Part shown: positions 47,084-59,556 of the stretch, in pieces
Numbering within the stretch: position 1 is the stretch's first letter
How the letters are laid out: every line of letters begins with the position of its first letter
Assembly: GCA_024336345.1 (NCBI GenBank)
Contig: JANFOG010000004.1
Span: forward strand, 2,356,001-2,420,000
Reading direction: 5' to 3'
Source of the DNA: Mariannaea sp. PMI_226
Taxonomy: Eukaryota > Ascomycota > Sordariomycetes > Hypocreales > Nectriaceae
Length of the DNA stretch: 64,000 nt
The notes under the pieces: generated by a model
Told to the model about the DNA's origin: nothing
What the model saw: the letters and a program-made list of their open reading frames with translations, nothing else
The model's database searches: none
Position numbers and translations under genes: made by a program

Positions 47084-48117
47084 GCCAAGCCCAGAGCTAC
47101 TGATCCCTCTGTTTTGATTCTCTCTGCACAATGCATATTCCCTGCTATGCTCCATCTCTTAATCGTTACCATGTTTCGCTATGGTCAATAGTGTACTGCG
47201 ATATTGGATCGAGACCGCTCGTAGCAACGGCGCAACAAACCCCCAATCCGGGGAAGGGAGCAAGGCCAATGGCATCCAACATATCCTAATTCAGCCGGTT
47301 TTGCGACGCGTCTAGCCGTAGATGCAGGTTTCCGTCTTCTAATTGGGGGGGTGTTCTGTTGGTAATGCCATGTTGTCCTCCATCGGCAGCAGGGAACACT
47401 CCCTGTCTCTCTTTTTCTTTAGAGCTACATTCACGTGTACACACACCCCCTTTTTTAATATTTGCAGCAAACGGTATGAAGAACAGAGGGAAGCAAAAAA
47501 AACAAAACGCCTTTTGTGTGTATGAAATGAAGTGGCATTGAGAGAAAGAGAGAAGAAAACACCGACTCGTCTATCTCATACATGGCGACTGTAAGTCCTA
47601 CAAGACAAGGTAACGCCGTCTGCTGCAAGCGAGCAGGGTGTCACACCGAACACACACCCGTTTCAGTTCTACAATTGGGGGTTTTGCGAAAGAGAGCAGC
47701 TTGTGGGAATTTTTGACGTGTCTTGTGTCTTGTCTGTATTAACTTGAAGATCGGCGACGGGGGGGAGGGGAAAGCTCTGTTTCCTTTATTGCACGTGCGG
47801 ACGCAACTTTCTCGAGTCTCTCAGACAAGCGCGCTCATGGTAGAGGCCATCATGTCTGCCGCGAGACGAGAGATCATGGACTTGAGTCTCATGCGAGGGC
47901 ACCAGCAACTCGGCTAGAAGGTAGCATGTCCGATGGCAAGGTGTTTTGGGTTTTTAACAGGAAGCTGTCAGGGTTTTATTGCTCTACTGCAGGGCGTTGT
48001 TCTGTGATATGCTTTGATTTTCTTGTTTGTCCTGGTCTGGTTTTGTTCCCTCTATCATCCCGCGAGCTGGCCTATTACCAATTCACATAGCATTTATTTT
48101 ATTTTTTTAGTTATATA

Positions 48118-48413
48118 TCTTCATCTCAATTAGCGCTTTTTTGAGGGATTCAACCAACAAAATAGTTAGCACATGCTTGCGCGCGCATACCATCTCATTT
48201 CTAGTGTGTTGTAAAGGACACTGTCCACACAAGGCCCAAAAGCTATTATATGCATAACAATCCTTTACCATATGTTCCACTGATCCGTGTTTGACTATGA
48301 AAATGGCCTTCTGCAATATTTTTCTTCAAGCGTCATTAAAAAGACCCATCTCTCTATCCGCTCTCCGTAGATCAAGATTTGTTGGAGGGATTTTGTACTT
48401 TATTATCTCAGAT
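48118..48413 (-). pseudogene. Possible degenerate zinc-knuckle (retroelement gag-like) fragment
   Basis: The minus strand reads a roughly 98-codon stretch interrupted by one TGA, with EIIKYKIPPTNLDLRRADRE and then a Cys/His-rich part: HMVKDCYAYN, CGQCPLQHTRNEM and CARKH. The spacing of Cys and His resembles zinc knuckles of fungal non-LTR gag proteins, but several Cys positions are off and there is no reverse transcriptase nearby. The composition is AT-richer than the surroundings. It may be a RIP-decayed relic or coincidence. Confidence 0.22.
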
Positions 48414-51400
48414 CTTCTTTCTAACCCTGCCTCCCTTGAAGCGGTCAAATTTTGCAGCAAGCTAGGCCATCATGATCGGCACCGAAGATCAAAAAACTAC
48501 CGTTTGTTCAGTCCCTCACCCCCAGGACTGACTGTCGCCACCCAGCACCCAGTCCGTACCAGCAGCTCAATAGTCGATCCTCTGTCCTGTGCCTAAACCT
48601 CTTGTCCGTGACGCGGCAATGATCAGTAGTAAGGCGGGGAGATAATATACGAGGAACAACAAGGGGTAGAGATGAGGGGGCTTTAGTCGCTTGGTTAGAG
48701 AGAGGAGGGTGAGCAAAGAAGCGCCAGATCCAGTTTATTTGCTTTTTTCTCACTTATGTCTGTCGTGTTGGCCATGCTGATTTTGAATGGGGCAGACAAA
48801 GGCTAGGTTAGGTCTTGCATACGTGCTTTTCATATTGCTCAGCTCTCGAGTAATCGTCCGCCGCACCCTAGGACTCTCCCACGGGTTTTCGGGTTCGGAA
48901 TGAGATGGAGTCTCTGGCTGAAGCTTCAGTTTTGCAAAATATTCATTGTCATGAGCTCAGATTCCAGACAGTCTCTTCTTGATCTATTATTGAGGAGGGG
49001 CCAACATCTGCAGAAGTAAGGGGCAGGCAGGCTAGTGTTTAGTGGCTGCAATGTGGCAAGAGACTATGTCAAGACAACGGAGGACATTTGCTTTTGTTTT
49101 TAAGAGTGGACATTAGGTAGGCAAAGCTGTAATGCAACTACTCCTAACTGCAGTCGCATCGACGGAGATCGGCGGATGAGTGAGGCATGTGTGAGATGTC
49201 CCGTCCATCGATGAGACCTAGTAATTAGCGACAGCATGGCATGTAGAGCAATTCAAGGGACTAAGTGTTCAGATTCAGAGTGCATGGCCAATGGGATACC
49301 ACAGGGTTGGTGTTCGGAAACTAGGAACATGGGAGCGGCCTTATTGAGACATTGTTTGAGAAGCCTGCCGCTCAGAACCTGTGAGCATCGACCCTAAATC
49401 CATGTCATGCCGTCTGACGACAGAAAGGAGCTCCGCTCCCTTATCAATCATTATTTCTGCTAGCAGAATGAGAGAATAGCCAGACTTGTTGGAGAGGGAG
49501 TGCTGAAATTCCCTTTTTCTTCGTTGAAGGAAAAAAAAGATATCAGGGGATATGGAAATTCGAGCAACGCAACTATCAAGAAGTCAGAACTTCCTCCACT
49601 TTAACGAGAGGCTGGATGTCGTATTTTGCTGTCTCGTATTGTACTACTATCTAATTGAAGCGAGACTTGAAAGAATAAAACCCCCCGCCGATGTCTTAAT
49701 TTCCTGACACAACTCTGTTGGTCCGTTGCAAGCGTGCCCAGGCGAAGTGGCCCAGGCACGGGGGTTTGGGGATGTGACAATACCTACTCTGTACTTAGTG
49801 GCTGAGGTCTTGTTGTAGCTGACATGAGCATCTTCTTGATTATTTCCAATGACAGGTGTATTGATTAGCCTTCGGTCCACAAGAGCACCTCAACAGATTT
49901 AGGTCAATCATAAAAGTTCAGTGTCTTTTTCTTGGCTCAGACGTCCGACCACGGTGATTATGACTTCAACGCCGACGGAATAAGCAGGAAGCCGTCAATC
50001 TTGGTACTAGGTCGCATCTGCAAGTACGAAAAGGGCCGTCCCAAAACTCCGGGCCAGTATAGCCTCTCGAGGCTTCTCGCGAGGCCGTGTGAACCGCATG
50101 TCTCGGGAGGTGCATCTGCCGTTGTTGGATATGCATCACGGCACTAGGGGTGATAAACTGAGTCACCCAGCCCACCAAAATTATAAATAATTACTCCATA
50201 CTTGCAGGAAAGTCGCAAACCGGACCATTTCTGATAGATTTGTGGTAGTATCCAATGGAAATCCCTGTCGGAGAATAGTCGAGACTTTGGCCATGAATGA
50301 AAGCGATCATCCCTCAGGACCGGACGGGGAGAAAATCTCCGTCTGGCTAATTAGCGAGCGACTGGGGAAGGATGCATGGCTTACATGCGGTTGAGGGGGA
50401 TTGAGGAGGTACAAAATATCTCCACGGAGACTTGGCAGCTGAGTATGATCGTGTGTAGCAAAATGGAAGTGCATTGAAATAGGCTGTGACAGGGAGTTTC
50501 ACACTACCGAGTCAAAGCAGGATGGGCTTTCCCAGTGAATTTACTATGGTAGCAGCGAGTGTTGTGTGTCTCGTGTTGATGAGCTGGCCCGCGGATGTTC
50601 CAGGGGACGAGGCACGTCCACAATACGTACCAATAATCGGAAAAGGCCTTTGTCTTGTTGTCAATATATTGACACAAGTGATAAGAAGGACATCAGCAGA
50701 CCCGTTCTTAGTTGAGTGGCGGGCTCAAGTTCGGCACGAGGTGACGTATCGGGTTGGCTAGTGACTGGGGCTGCAGAAGTGGAACGTGGCTAAAAAAACG
50801 TTGATCCTCAAAGGCCATCGTCGGAAGCATCGTCATATCATATCATGTTGTCCATGGGGGGCCCCATGCCACGGAAATTTACCTAGTCTCCCGACGATAC
50901 TCCCCTCTCGGAACAGCAAATACGGCCTCTACCGTCAATTTGAAGGTGGTTATGCGGGCCGAAAGTATGGAGTGCATATCTTGGTGTTGGTCAACGCAAA
51001 GGTACCACTAGACTGGTGATGCGAAGTCTAGACCCTCCTACTTCCAAATCAAGGCGGAGGAAGTGCAATGCTGCGTCTCAACTCGCGAGTTGTCGAGCTT
51101 GGCGTGATACTTGACCCAGACCAGCCCCAAAAGGACGGCAGGTTTGATTAGATGAAGTGATGTTGTTGATGAATGAGGGGTGCTCCCACACATAACTAGC
51201 AAGGTACTTTCACTCAAGTATGAGCTTGGCCCTTCCAGGGGGTGAAATGGCCATGTTCCAAACAGATAAGCTGTCCTGTCTGGCGGACATACTATGCATG
51301 TACTGAAAACAATAAGTTATGCAGACTGATCACATAGTTTGGACCGTTGCTTATCTGGATGATCCATATCGGTTCTCTCTGCCCCATTGGGCAGTGAACT

Positions 51401-54400
51401 GTTGTAGCTCACGATCCATAATAAGTTGAGCAAGGGAGCTTGGGGTTGCGGAATTCATCCAGAACCAAACGGGGTGCCTGAACAAATCGTAGATACGCGT
51501 CGGTACAATTGTCGTACGATAGTGACAGCAATCGCTCGTTGCAATATGGTCGGAAATATTAGGAGATACAAGGAGCCATCTGGGAAAAAAAGGCTTTTCA
51601 TTTTCGGTATGTAAATTACGGCACTCTCCACGCCGCAGCTGAATGCTTCATTTCGCTCCCCTTCTGAGGGAGTGTCAGCTCCCCAGTCCCCTATAGGCTG
51701 TGCTCAGCCATTGACGGGGCGGTAGGCCGAGATGCATGACAAAGTCCAGCAACCCAAATAAGGAAGGGAAGAAAAGACTGGAGCACCGGGCTGGTTTTGA
51801 CTAACTCAATAAGATACCGTTGACGACGATGTCAGGCTGCATGTGGGGAGACAGGCGAGGGTCCCACTGCCATGTGCCATGTGTCCGTGTGTCGCGTCCA
51901 TCGCACTCCCGGACAGTGCCCTTGAGAAAGGAGACAAGGAGCAACCCTGTAGAGGTCACGCTGAGGATCATAAAAAGTCGGGGTCAGTAATTGGCTCGTC
52001 TTTGAACCGGTCTGTGCAATATTGATGGCACCTGGTACCGTCACGTTGAGCTGGGACTGTAAGCACCATTCTCAGTTGGGTGCAGATGGACCGTTTTTCG
52101 TAATTGGTGATTTCCATTCTTAACATTGCAAAGGGAGCTGTCATTAATTATTATTCCGGATTCTGGTTCTCAGGTCAGACCCCTGGAACTCATGTTCAAC
52201 TACATAGTACTTTCGTGGCGTCGCAGGCCGCCTGCAAGTAAGGGATGACGCCTTGATTAGGAGCTAAATATCCCCCGCGGAGGACAACTTCTGGAGCTAA
52301 CGAGCCATTGAACGGAGAATTCCGTCCTTGGATCTTTATGCAGCAGTCAGCATCATAATGGATTGTCCTCAAAAAGTACCAATTTACTCGAGGACGCACC
52401 AATGTATAACAGTTAGTATATATTAGCTCAGCGTCGGGGGGCATGTATGAAGCGAGGCGAAGCAAGATGCCGCGGCTCGATTCGACACAACGGAATCCAA
52501 GCCCAGCTGAGCAAAGCGGTGTGTGAATGTGTGTCCCCTCCAGAGAACTACTAAGAATCTCGAACAGTGACTGGTGGGCTCGCTTGGAACGGTGCTGGGC
52601 AGAAATTCTCCGCTGGCCTTTGCGCCGCCGCCCCTTTTCCTTCCGAGAGTAGACGAGAGAGGCCAGTCGTGAAAGGCCGAGGGGCAGGACGTGCTGTTCA
52701 GCAAGTCGCTTGTTAAATTGTTTGGCGTGTCAGGTTTTCCTTGGATTGGACATGCTGTTTGTAGTGTTATTTTGTTGGCGTCGTTGCTGAGCTCTCGTAC
52801 GAAGTAGGACCCGGGCAACCAGCGGGTCAGTTGAGATGACACTCTAGCGCAGGAGCACATCCCTCAATCAGAAATCCACTCTTGTGAATTGGAAGAATTG
52901 CTATCAAAAGGTATTAATGGTGATAACACTGGTGCGTACGAGGAATAGTAGCGACTCTTCGACTACAAGCTGGAGCCTTAGGATTTTTGACACAATGTGC
53001 TGAAGATCATCCATCCCTTCGCACCTGCCTGCCATTCATTTATAATACATTATGTACCTACTTTGCACCTGCCCTACCACGGTTGAGCTTTTCCAACTGA
53101 GAAAGCGCATTTATTTATCCTTGCCTGGACCGGAAGCACCTTGCGAGATTCGCGGAAAGACCAACACTGAAAACTGAACAGGCTTGTTAATGTGTGGGGG
53201 GAGGCGCGACGGAGCCTCGGATCCGAAATGGGCGGCCTGTATTCATTCCCAAGGTAACTATGTACCAAAGTATTTCTTCCCACATGACAAGGCGATGAAT
53301 GGTGTAGAAAATGTCATCTATCTCTAGGTATGGAGAAGTAGTAGTAGAAGTAGGTAAGGCGCCCGAAGCATACTTGTACACTGATCAGACCGCCACTTAG
53401 AAGCTTCCAACATCCCGTAATGTGTGTCCATACCACCGACTTTCTTTTCTTTTCCTCTTTGCTTTGCCAGCGGGTTAATCGAAGGTCCTGTGGACCACAC
53501 AAGAAGCCTGTTGGCCTCGACATTTCCTTCTTCCTGGTCTATGTCCTTGTTCCATTCAAATAATTGTACTTGTGCCCATGTGTTTGTACCAGTTCCTGGA
53601 TCTGTATATATACATGTAAACCCTCTTACAACCATGGCCGCCATTCCGCTCAGGATTCAGATTCGGGTACATGAATCCTAACTGCTGAGGCCATTGCGAT
53701 CATAGGCCTCTTCAGGGTTTTGGGTCGGCTATCGAAAGAAGCCCTACACCTGTGCCCCCTCGAATCGCTGCAAACTACCCAAGACGAGGCCAAATTGGCT
53801 TAGCACGACCTCCTGGAGCCTCGCGCCGTTGTGCAACTATCGATTTGTGTAATTCGCATCTGCCACCCATTGAAGCTCGTCCCAGGTTACACTCGATCCC
53901 AGTGTTACTCACCTGATCACTTGGATGTTATCGCTCAGTGCTAAGTTGAGGAATCCCTGGCTTTTGGAAACTCAGGTCCATGAACGTGGTTTCCCTGTCC
54001 TACAAATATCACTTGAGCCCACATCCTGCAAGTATGTCCACGAACAATCATGTGGATATTGAGACAGCGTCTGTTCTACTGGACTAATCATCATACTCTA
54101 TGCCCTAGCCTACGTCACCTAGCCATCCACCTTAACTCTTTTCAAACTACTTCATCCAACTGTTGTAATCTGCTGCCAGTAGATAATCGGATTTCATTTG
54201 GGGGAGAAGGGGGGACATTTCTACTCCATTACCGTGCATGGCTAATCATCTCGCAAATCACTCAACGATAGTGGTTTGGTTAAAGGTGGCGGTAACCAAG
54301 AAGGTTCCCAGTCTTCTAGTCGTTTTGGACAATCACCCCCTGAGCTGGTCCAGTTAGTTAACCTTTCTATCGTGGCCAGTCACCGTGGACTCAGGCTTCC

Positions 54401-57400
54401 TCAAGTTTTCATAATTATTTGGAACAAGCTAGTAATGTTCGTAAAATAACATGTTGCAAGTTTACGTGGAGTCCCAGCTCTTTCCCGTAGAAAAATATTG
54501 GCTGCGTAAGCAATTTGGTAACCACCAAGCATGCATTGTAAAAGTAGACTCGTCAATACGAAGCTCTCGAGGCGAGAATGCCTTAACAATCTTGAACCAA
54601 TAGTGTGGAGATGTGGTCGTTGTCACTAGGTTGCAGCAGTCCAAAACTCAGCCCATATGGATGTCCCATTGGCGTGAGATGTGTTACGTGAAAGAAAAAT
54701 CGAACTGCCGCCTCATGTCGTGGCAATCCAAGAAATTCCTATCAATAAATGAACTTTGCTAATGGAATCTTTTTATGCATATCAATCCTCGTTCTCATTG
54801 CATGCAGGAATCAAGTAGTAAATGTGCCGTCGATGTACGTTATTGATTAGAGGATGATTCTGACTGCCCCCCTTCCCTTCTTTGACTGGTATACATTGGC
54901 ATCGTCTACTTCATTGTCAGGCGGCATTGGATGCCCTGATACGACAAACATGAGTTTGACAGCACAACGCGATGAAGAGGACCAAGTTCTCAAATCAGGG
55001 TACATAGATCACAGGTATCAAAAGGTCATCTTCCTTATGTTGCTCATGGATATGTATCTAAAACATAGCATGTGAAACATGCGTCCTCTGCGATATTGGC
55101 GCCTAAGACCACCAACTTCGGAGATGAAGAAGTCACTCTCAAATAGCCCTGCATTGATTAGTAGCAGCTTGAAATGGCTTCAAGTGGCCATTGGCTAGAC
55201 TGGCTTGACAAATCACCAACAACGTCTTCTTGTGCCACTGTGGGACATTGTCAATTAAAGACGTTGGCTGATATCGCACAGACCCTGACAAGGACAGGGC
55301 TTTATCATTTTCCATCACTGTAGGACATAGAAAACAGCAAGGTCACTCGAGGTTGTTGACTCGGGAGATGATCAAGAACGGCAGGTACAGGAGGTTCCGA
55401 ACGAAGATGGGAAGGGAAGAATAAAGACAGGAGCGCTTGTCTTCCACATGGCTCGGACAGAGAAGTGTGTCTCAGGTGAAGACATAAAAAGTTGATGGAC
55501 AGGTGGGGCCGATGAGGACTGATCTACCGAATGCCGCGGCGTTCTTTGGCTATGTGTGGTTCCAACGGTTCTTTGGGCTAACGGCATTTTCCTGAGCTAA
55601 CTATTGGACCCAAAGAACGAAAGAAGTAAAAGACGAACGTTAAAGCGCATCTAGACCTGCCCACCAGCAGGAGCTCGGACTCAAGCTAAGAACTGTGTGC
55701 GATCAGGGGCTCCAAAATGCGCTCGGTATTCAATGTTAGTCGGCTTCAATTGCACACAGTACCGACACACGTTGGTGACTGACGTGTGTACGTGGTGTGG
55801 TGTGTAACACAATTCGATATGTAGGGCAATTGGTCTTTGAAATAAGGCCCGGGGGGGTGAGGGGGGGCCAGCACCGGAGGGGCCCAGAACACATGGCATC
55901 AAGCCGGCTAGGCCTTAGCACACAGACATGTCAGGTCAGTTCTGATGCCCAGACCACACGAGACCAGATAATCCATCCAGTTCATGCACGGCATGCATTA
56001 CTCCAATCATGGGGAGAACTCATCCGCAACTTCTAGTACAATATTATTCTATCAGGCGTGTATCGAAATGTAGCTGCGATGCAAGAGTGGAAGCTGCTGA
56101 GAGAGACAGTCTCAACATGCACTTAGGGTGAATGACGAGCTTGTGGTACATCAAGGTAGCCGAGGACTGGCGGCCGCACCCGTGACCTCCGTCAACATGG
56201 TAAAGTTTCCATGGCGTTAGAGCATGTACCTAATAAAGAGGAGCAGAAGCATGGGACGTTTTACGAACCGCCGCGCCGGCTCGGAGGATTTAGCCATCGA
56301 GCTAAAGCAGGGGCTGGGCAACGGCTTTGGCAAGGTTTGACGGGATACCATTCACGCAGTACTGTGTAGAAAGGAGTGCTGGAGGATATGGGAAAGCCGT
56401 TTTGACAACCATTGTGGTATTGTGGGTTGAATCATCAATAAAACCGGGAGATCATGCTAAGAAAGGGGGATGCTTGAAGCTATACGAGTAGCCCAGCAAT
56501 CTGGACTAAGCTTCTCAATGACGGACCAGAGCGCACTGAACGCACATGGGGTGCTGTCTGCGCGTGGTATGTACACCGTACACTGTACTGCGAACTAAGT
56601 ACGTACATTAAATTGCATAGTACGAGTAAGCCAGCCTCCACCGAAATCATTCTAATATTATGTTCCACGCGCGCCTAGATTAGCGTCAATTCGGAGATGT
56701 TACCAGAACCTCATACACTGGAACCAGTCCAGGGCCTTTAAGATTAGGAAGGAAGTAGGCATGTCATGGCCCCGGGAAAAGGGACGATCACAATTGGAGC
56801 AAGGATAATAACGCGTGCAGAGCCGGGCTGATTACTTGCGTTGATAATGGATAACTTGGTCGTTTCATCGTTTTGAGCTTGCAAGGCTCTGTCTGGGGGC
56901 GCTTGGCTTGGTGGGGGATAGATCAACATCTGCTGTGAACTCACGCAAGGTTGTCTGTTGGCGATCAAGAAAGGCTTGGAATCTATCACAATCAAGGTGC
57001 TCCGATAAGGGGGCGAAGTAGAAAAAAGAAAATGAGAGGGAACGTTGGGGCCGAATGTGCGGAGGTTTCCGCTCGCTCCTTGAAAGGTCCGTTAGGAGCG
57101 TCGCTGAAACGATAGGTTACCTGATTGATCATCATGACATGAAGTAAAGAGGTGGGTTGTCTGCTACAAGCTTGGACCGCACAGGGAAATGCATGTACAG
57201 GGCCAGTGACCTAAGGCCTAAATTATCAATGATTGACTGATGACGTCCACGCCAGCAAGGAAAGAGAGAAAAAGAAAAGAAAAAAATCGAGCAAAGGGAA
57301 AAGGGGAAAATTGAAAATAAAAATAAAAAAGCAAGGGCAAAGACGCTTCGAGGTTGATCCCAGCTCGCACCCGACAAGCAACCCTTGCAGCTCGACGGAC

Positions 57401-58007
57401 GGGCGGTTTTTGGAGGGGCGTTGGTCCTCATCTAGAAATAAGATTGAGGAGAGAAATGGAGAATTATCGAGAAGACCCATGTGCTGAGGTTCCTTCCCGG
57501 GATGGCACAGTCGTACCAGGCGTGCGATCTATTTCGGCTTTCCTGTCCTTGTCTTGATCATGCAAGCCGATCTGGATGAGCAGATGGAAGTACTGCAGCT
57601 TCTTCATGCTGCATGTGGAGGAACGGTACATAGTACACAATATGGTGGGTTGAAGTTTGAAACGCCACCTGTGTTCCTATGTCGTCTTAGGAAGGCTTGA
57701 GTGTTATGACAACCATGAAGGAAAAGACGGCGTCGAGGTCTTGTTCGGAGGCTTCTTCCCGGAGCCCATACTGTTGAGTGACGAGTGTCCTCCACGGTTC
57801 GATTCGAGAGTTTGTGCGTTCAAAGGATATCGATCAACCGGAAACTGGGTTGACGCGGGAGAGAATATGCCGTTTGACAGTTTGGTGAGCAGTTATCATT
57901 ATCTGTGCTACCCACCCAATATGAGATACTATGTAGGTACCTAAGGAAGGTGGTTGTAGTAATAGATGGGCGGTCCTGCGTGGGTACCTACATACGAGAT
58001 AACCTAG

Positions 58008-58029
58008 CTACCTAGGGTACCTTAGGTAG
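58008..58029. repeat. Near-palindromic TACCTAGG / CCTTAGGTA repeat
   Basis: CTACCTAGG and CTTAGGTAG flank a central GTAC and are near-perfect inverted copies. The surrounding 100 bp (57935-58035) contain further GGTACCTA motifs. Similar clusters occur near 15668-15690 and 31680-32010, always between genes. Confidence 0.6.
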
Positions 58030-59529
58030 CGGAAGTACCTTGGGCAAGGAGTCTGTCATGGTACATAATTAAGTCATTTGGGGTTTCGAGTTGTTGCGAA
58101 ATCGGGCGACCAATGTACCATAATAAACTGATATGACAAGCACAAGATTTCAGCACTTTCCCCGTGGCTTCTCTCGTCAAGAAGGTGTCTCGACTTAGCG
58201 GTCGGAGCGGACGTGCTTTGTGCAAACCCGGTAGGCACGTAGAGGCATTACAGCAAAGCAAAGTGAATACTCACCGGAGATTTTTTGTTTTTGTTTTTTT
58301 TATCTTGGGCATCCTTCACTCCCCGCCATTTCTAAAGTCGCATCATTGTGACAATAGCCTACCAACAGCGTGCAACTAATAAGAATTCAGGCGAACCACA
58401 AGCAAGTCAGCACACCACAGTGACAGCTTTTCGGTGGGGAAAACTGCCACAGGTTGATGACCCACTGCACCCTAGAACTGGTCCTCGTATGTAGAGTGAC
58501 CAGTCGGGATAATTTACCCAACCTCATTGTCCAGCCCACAGCGCCGGGCGCTATCTGCAGCGCCATCATTGCGTACGGTTAGATTTTTCGCAACGAGAAC
58601 GAGGTTCAGTCTAGGGTCAAGTACTCTACTAACTTGCCGAATCTGCCTAGGTTTGACGCCGCGCATGCGTCGCTGTGCCAAACTTCCAACCGAACCCAGA
58701 TGGGAAGCCACTGGGTTTATCTCAACGCCCCAGCTTATGGCCAGCAAGTGGATGGGGGCCCAAAGGTCCGCTCAAGTCATCCATTCTGTGCTCTCTCCTG
58801 CCCGCGCGGGTTCCTGCGTCCTGGGACTCGCAGTCCGTGCAACCAGTTTCGGGCACTCGCAGACCGGACTCTCGTCCAGGCGTGCGTAGTACACTTTGAC
58901 TACTATCTTGTCCAAGGGGCCTTTCAAAGGTGGTGGAAATCGACGCTGTATGTTGTGCCATCTATTGTGTACTACGAAAAAGACGACTTTAGATGGGACC
59001 TTGATCTAGGTTAGCCTCTCTGCCAAGCTAGGAGAAGAGATATGGGCCAGACAATCCGTGTGAAAGAGACTGGATGGGAAGGACCGGGTAGCTGTGTGGT
59101 ATCACATTGCTTACCTTACTCCTTTGGACCCTGGTACCAGATCTTGCGGCATCGTACATTAGTCTACCAGGTTGTATTACCTTTCTGCAAGGTATGAAGG
59201 CTTCAAATTGCTCGCCAACCGCGACTGGGCCACTTCAGACTCTGCAACAGGGAAATCTTAGGATGGGATATATCACAACGTCTCTTTCATGTGGCTCCAG
59301 ACAGTGACTTTCCCAGAGAGCCTTTCTGGTCCGATCCCCCATTCCCTGTTACCATGGAATGCAGGGCCCAAAGCTTCTGGAGCCACGGGGTTTACCAATT
59401 GAGATCACTAGACCACATGGCATGGTGCCTCGATTGACGAGCCACATGGCTAACCTAGAGAGGTATCATGATTAGAGGAGCCCAAGGATTTGAAATAGCC
59501 TGCTGGGAGGAGCTACCAAGGCGTTGCGC

Positions 59530-59556
59530 CCAACAGCAACAACAACAACAATAACA
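59530..59556 (+). repeat. CAA trinucleotide microsatellite
   Basis: CAACAGCAACAACAACAACA-type repeat in intergenic DNA, with no coding frame supported around it. Confidence 0.8.

Noticed and set aside
57561..57944. Possible small gene with a short intron
   Set aside because: Two alternative frames are equally plausible, neither has a motif, and splice sites could be chosen to fit either reading.
58527..59014. Overlapping 120-126-codon frames
   Set aside because: No domain, both strands open, and composition shows no coding bias I can see.
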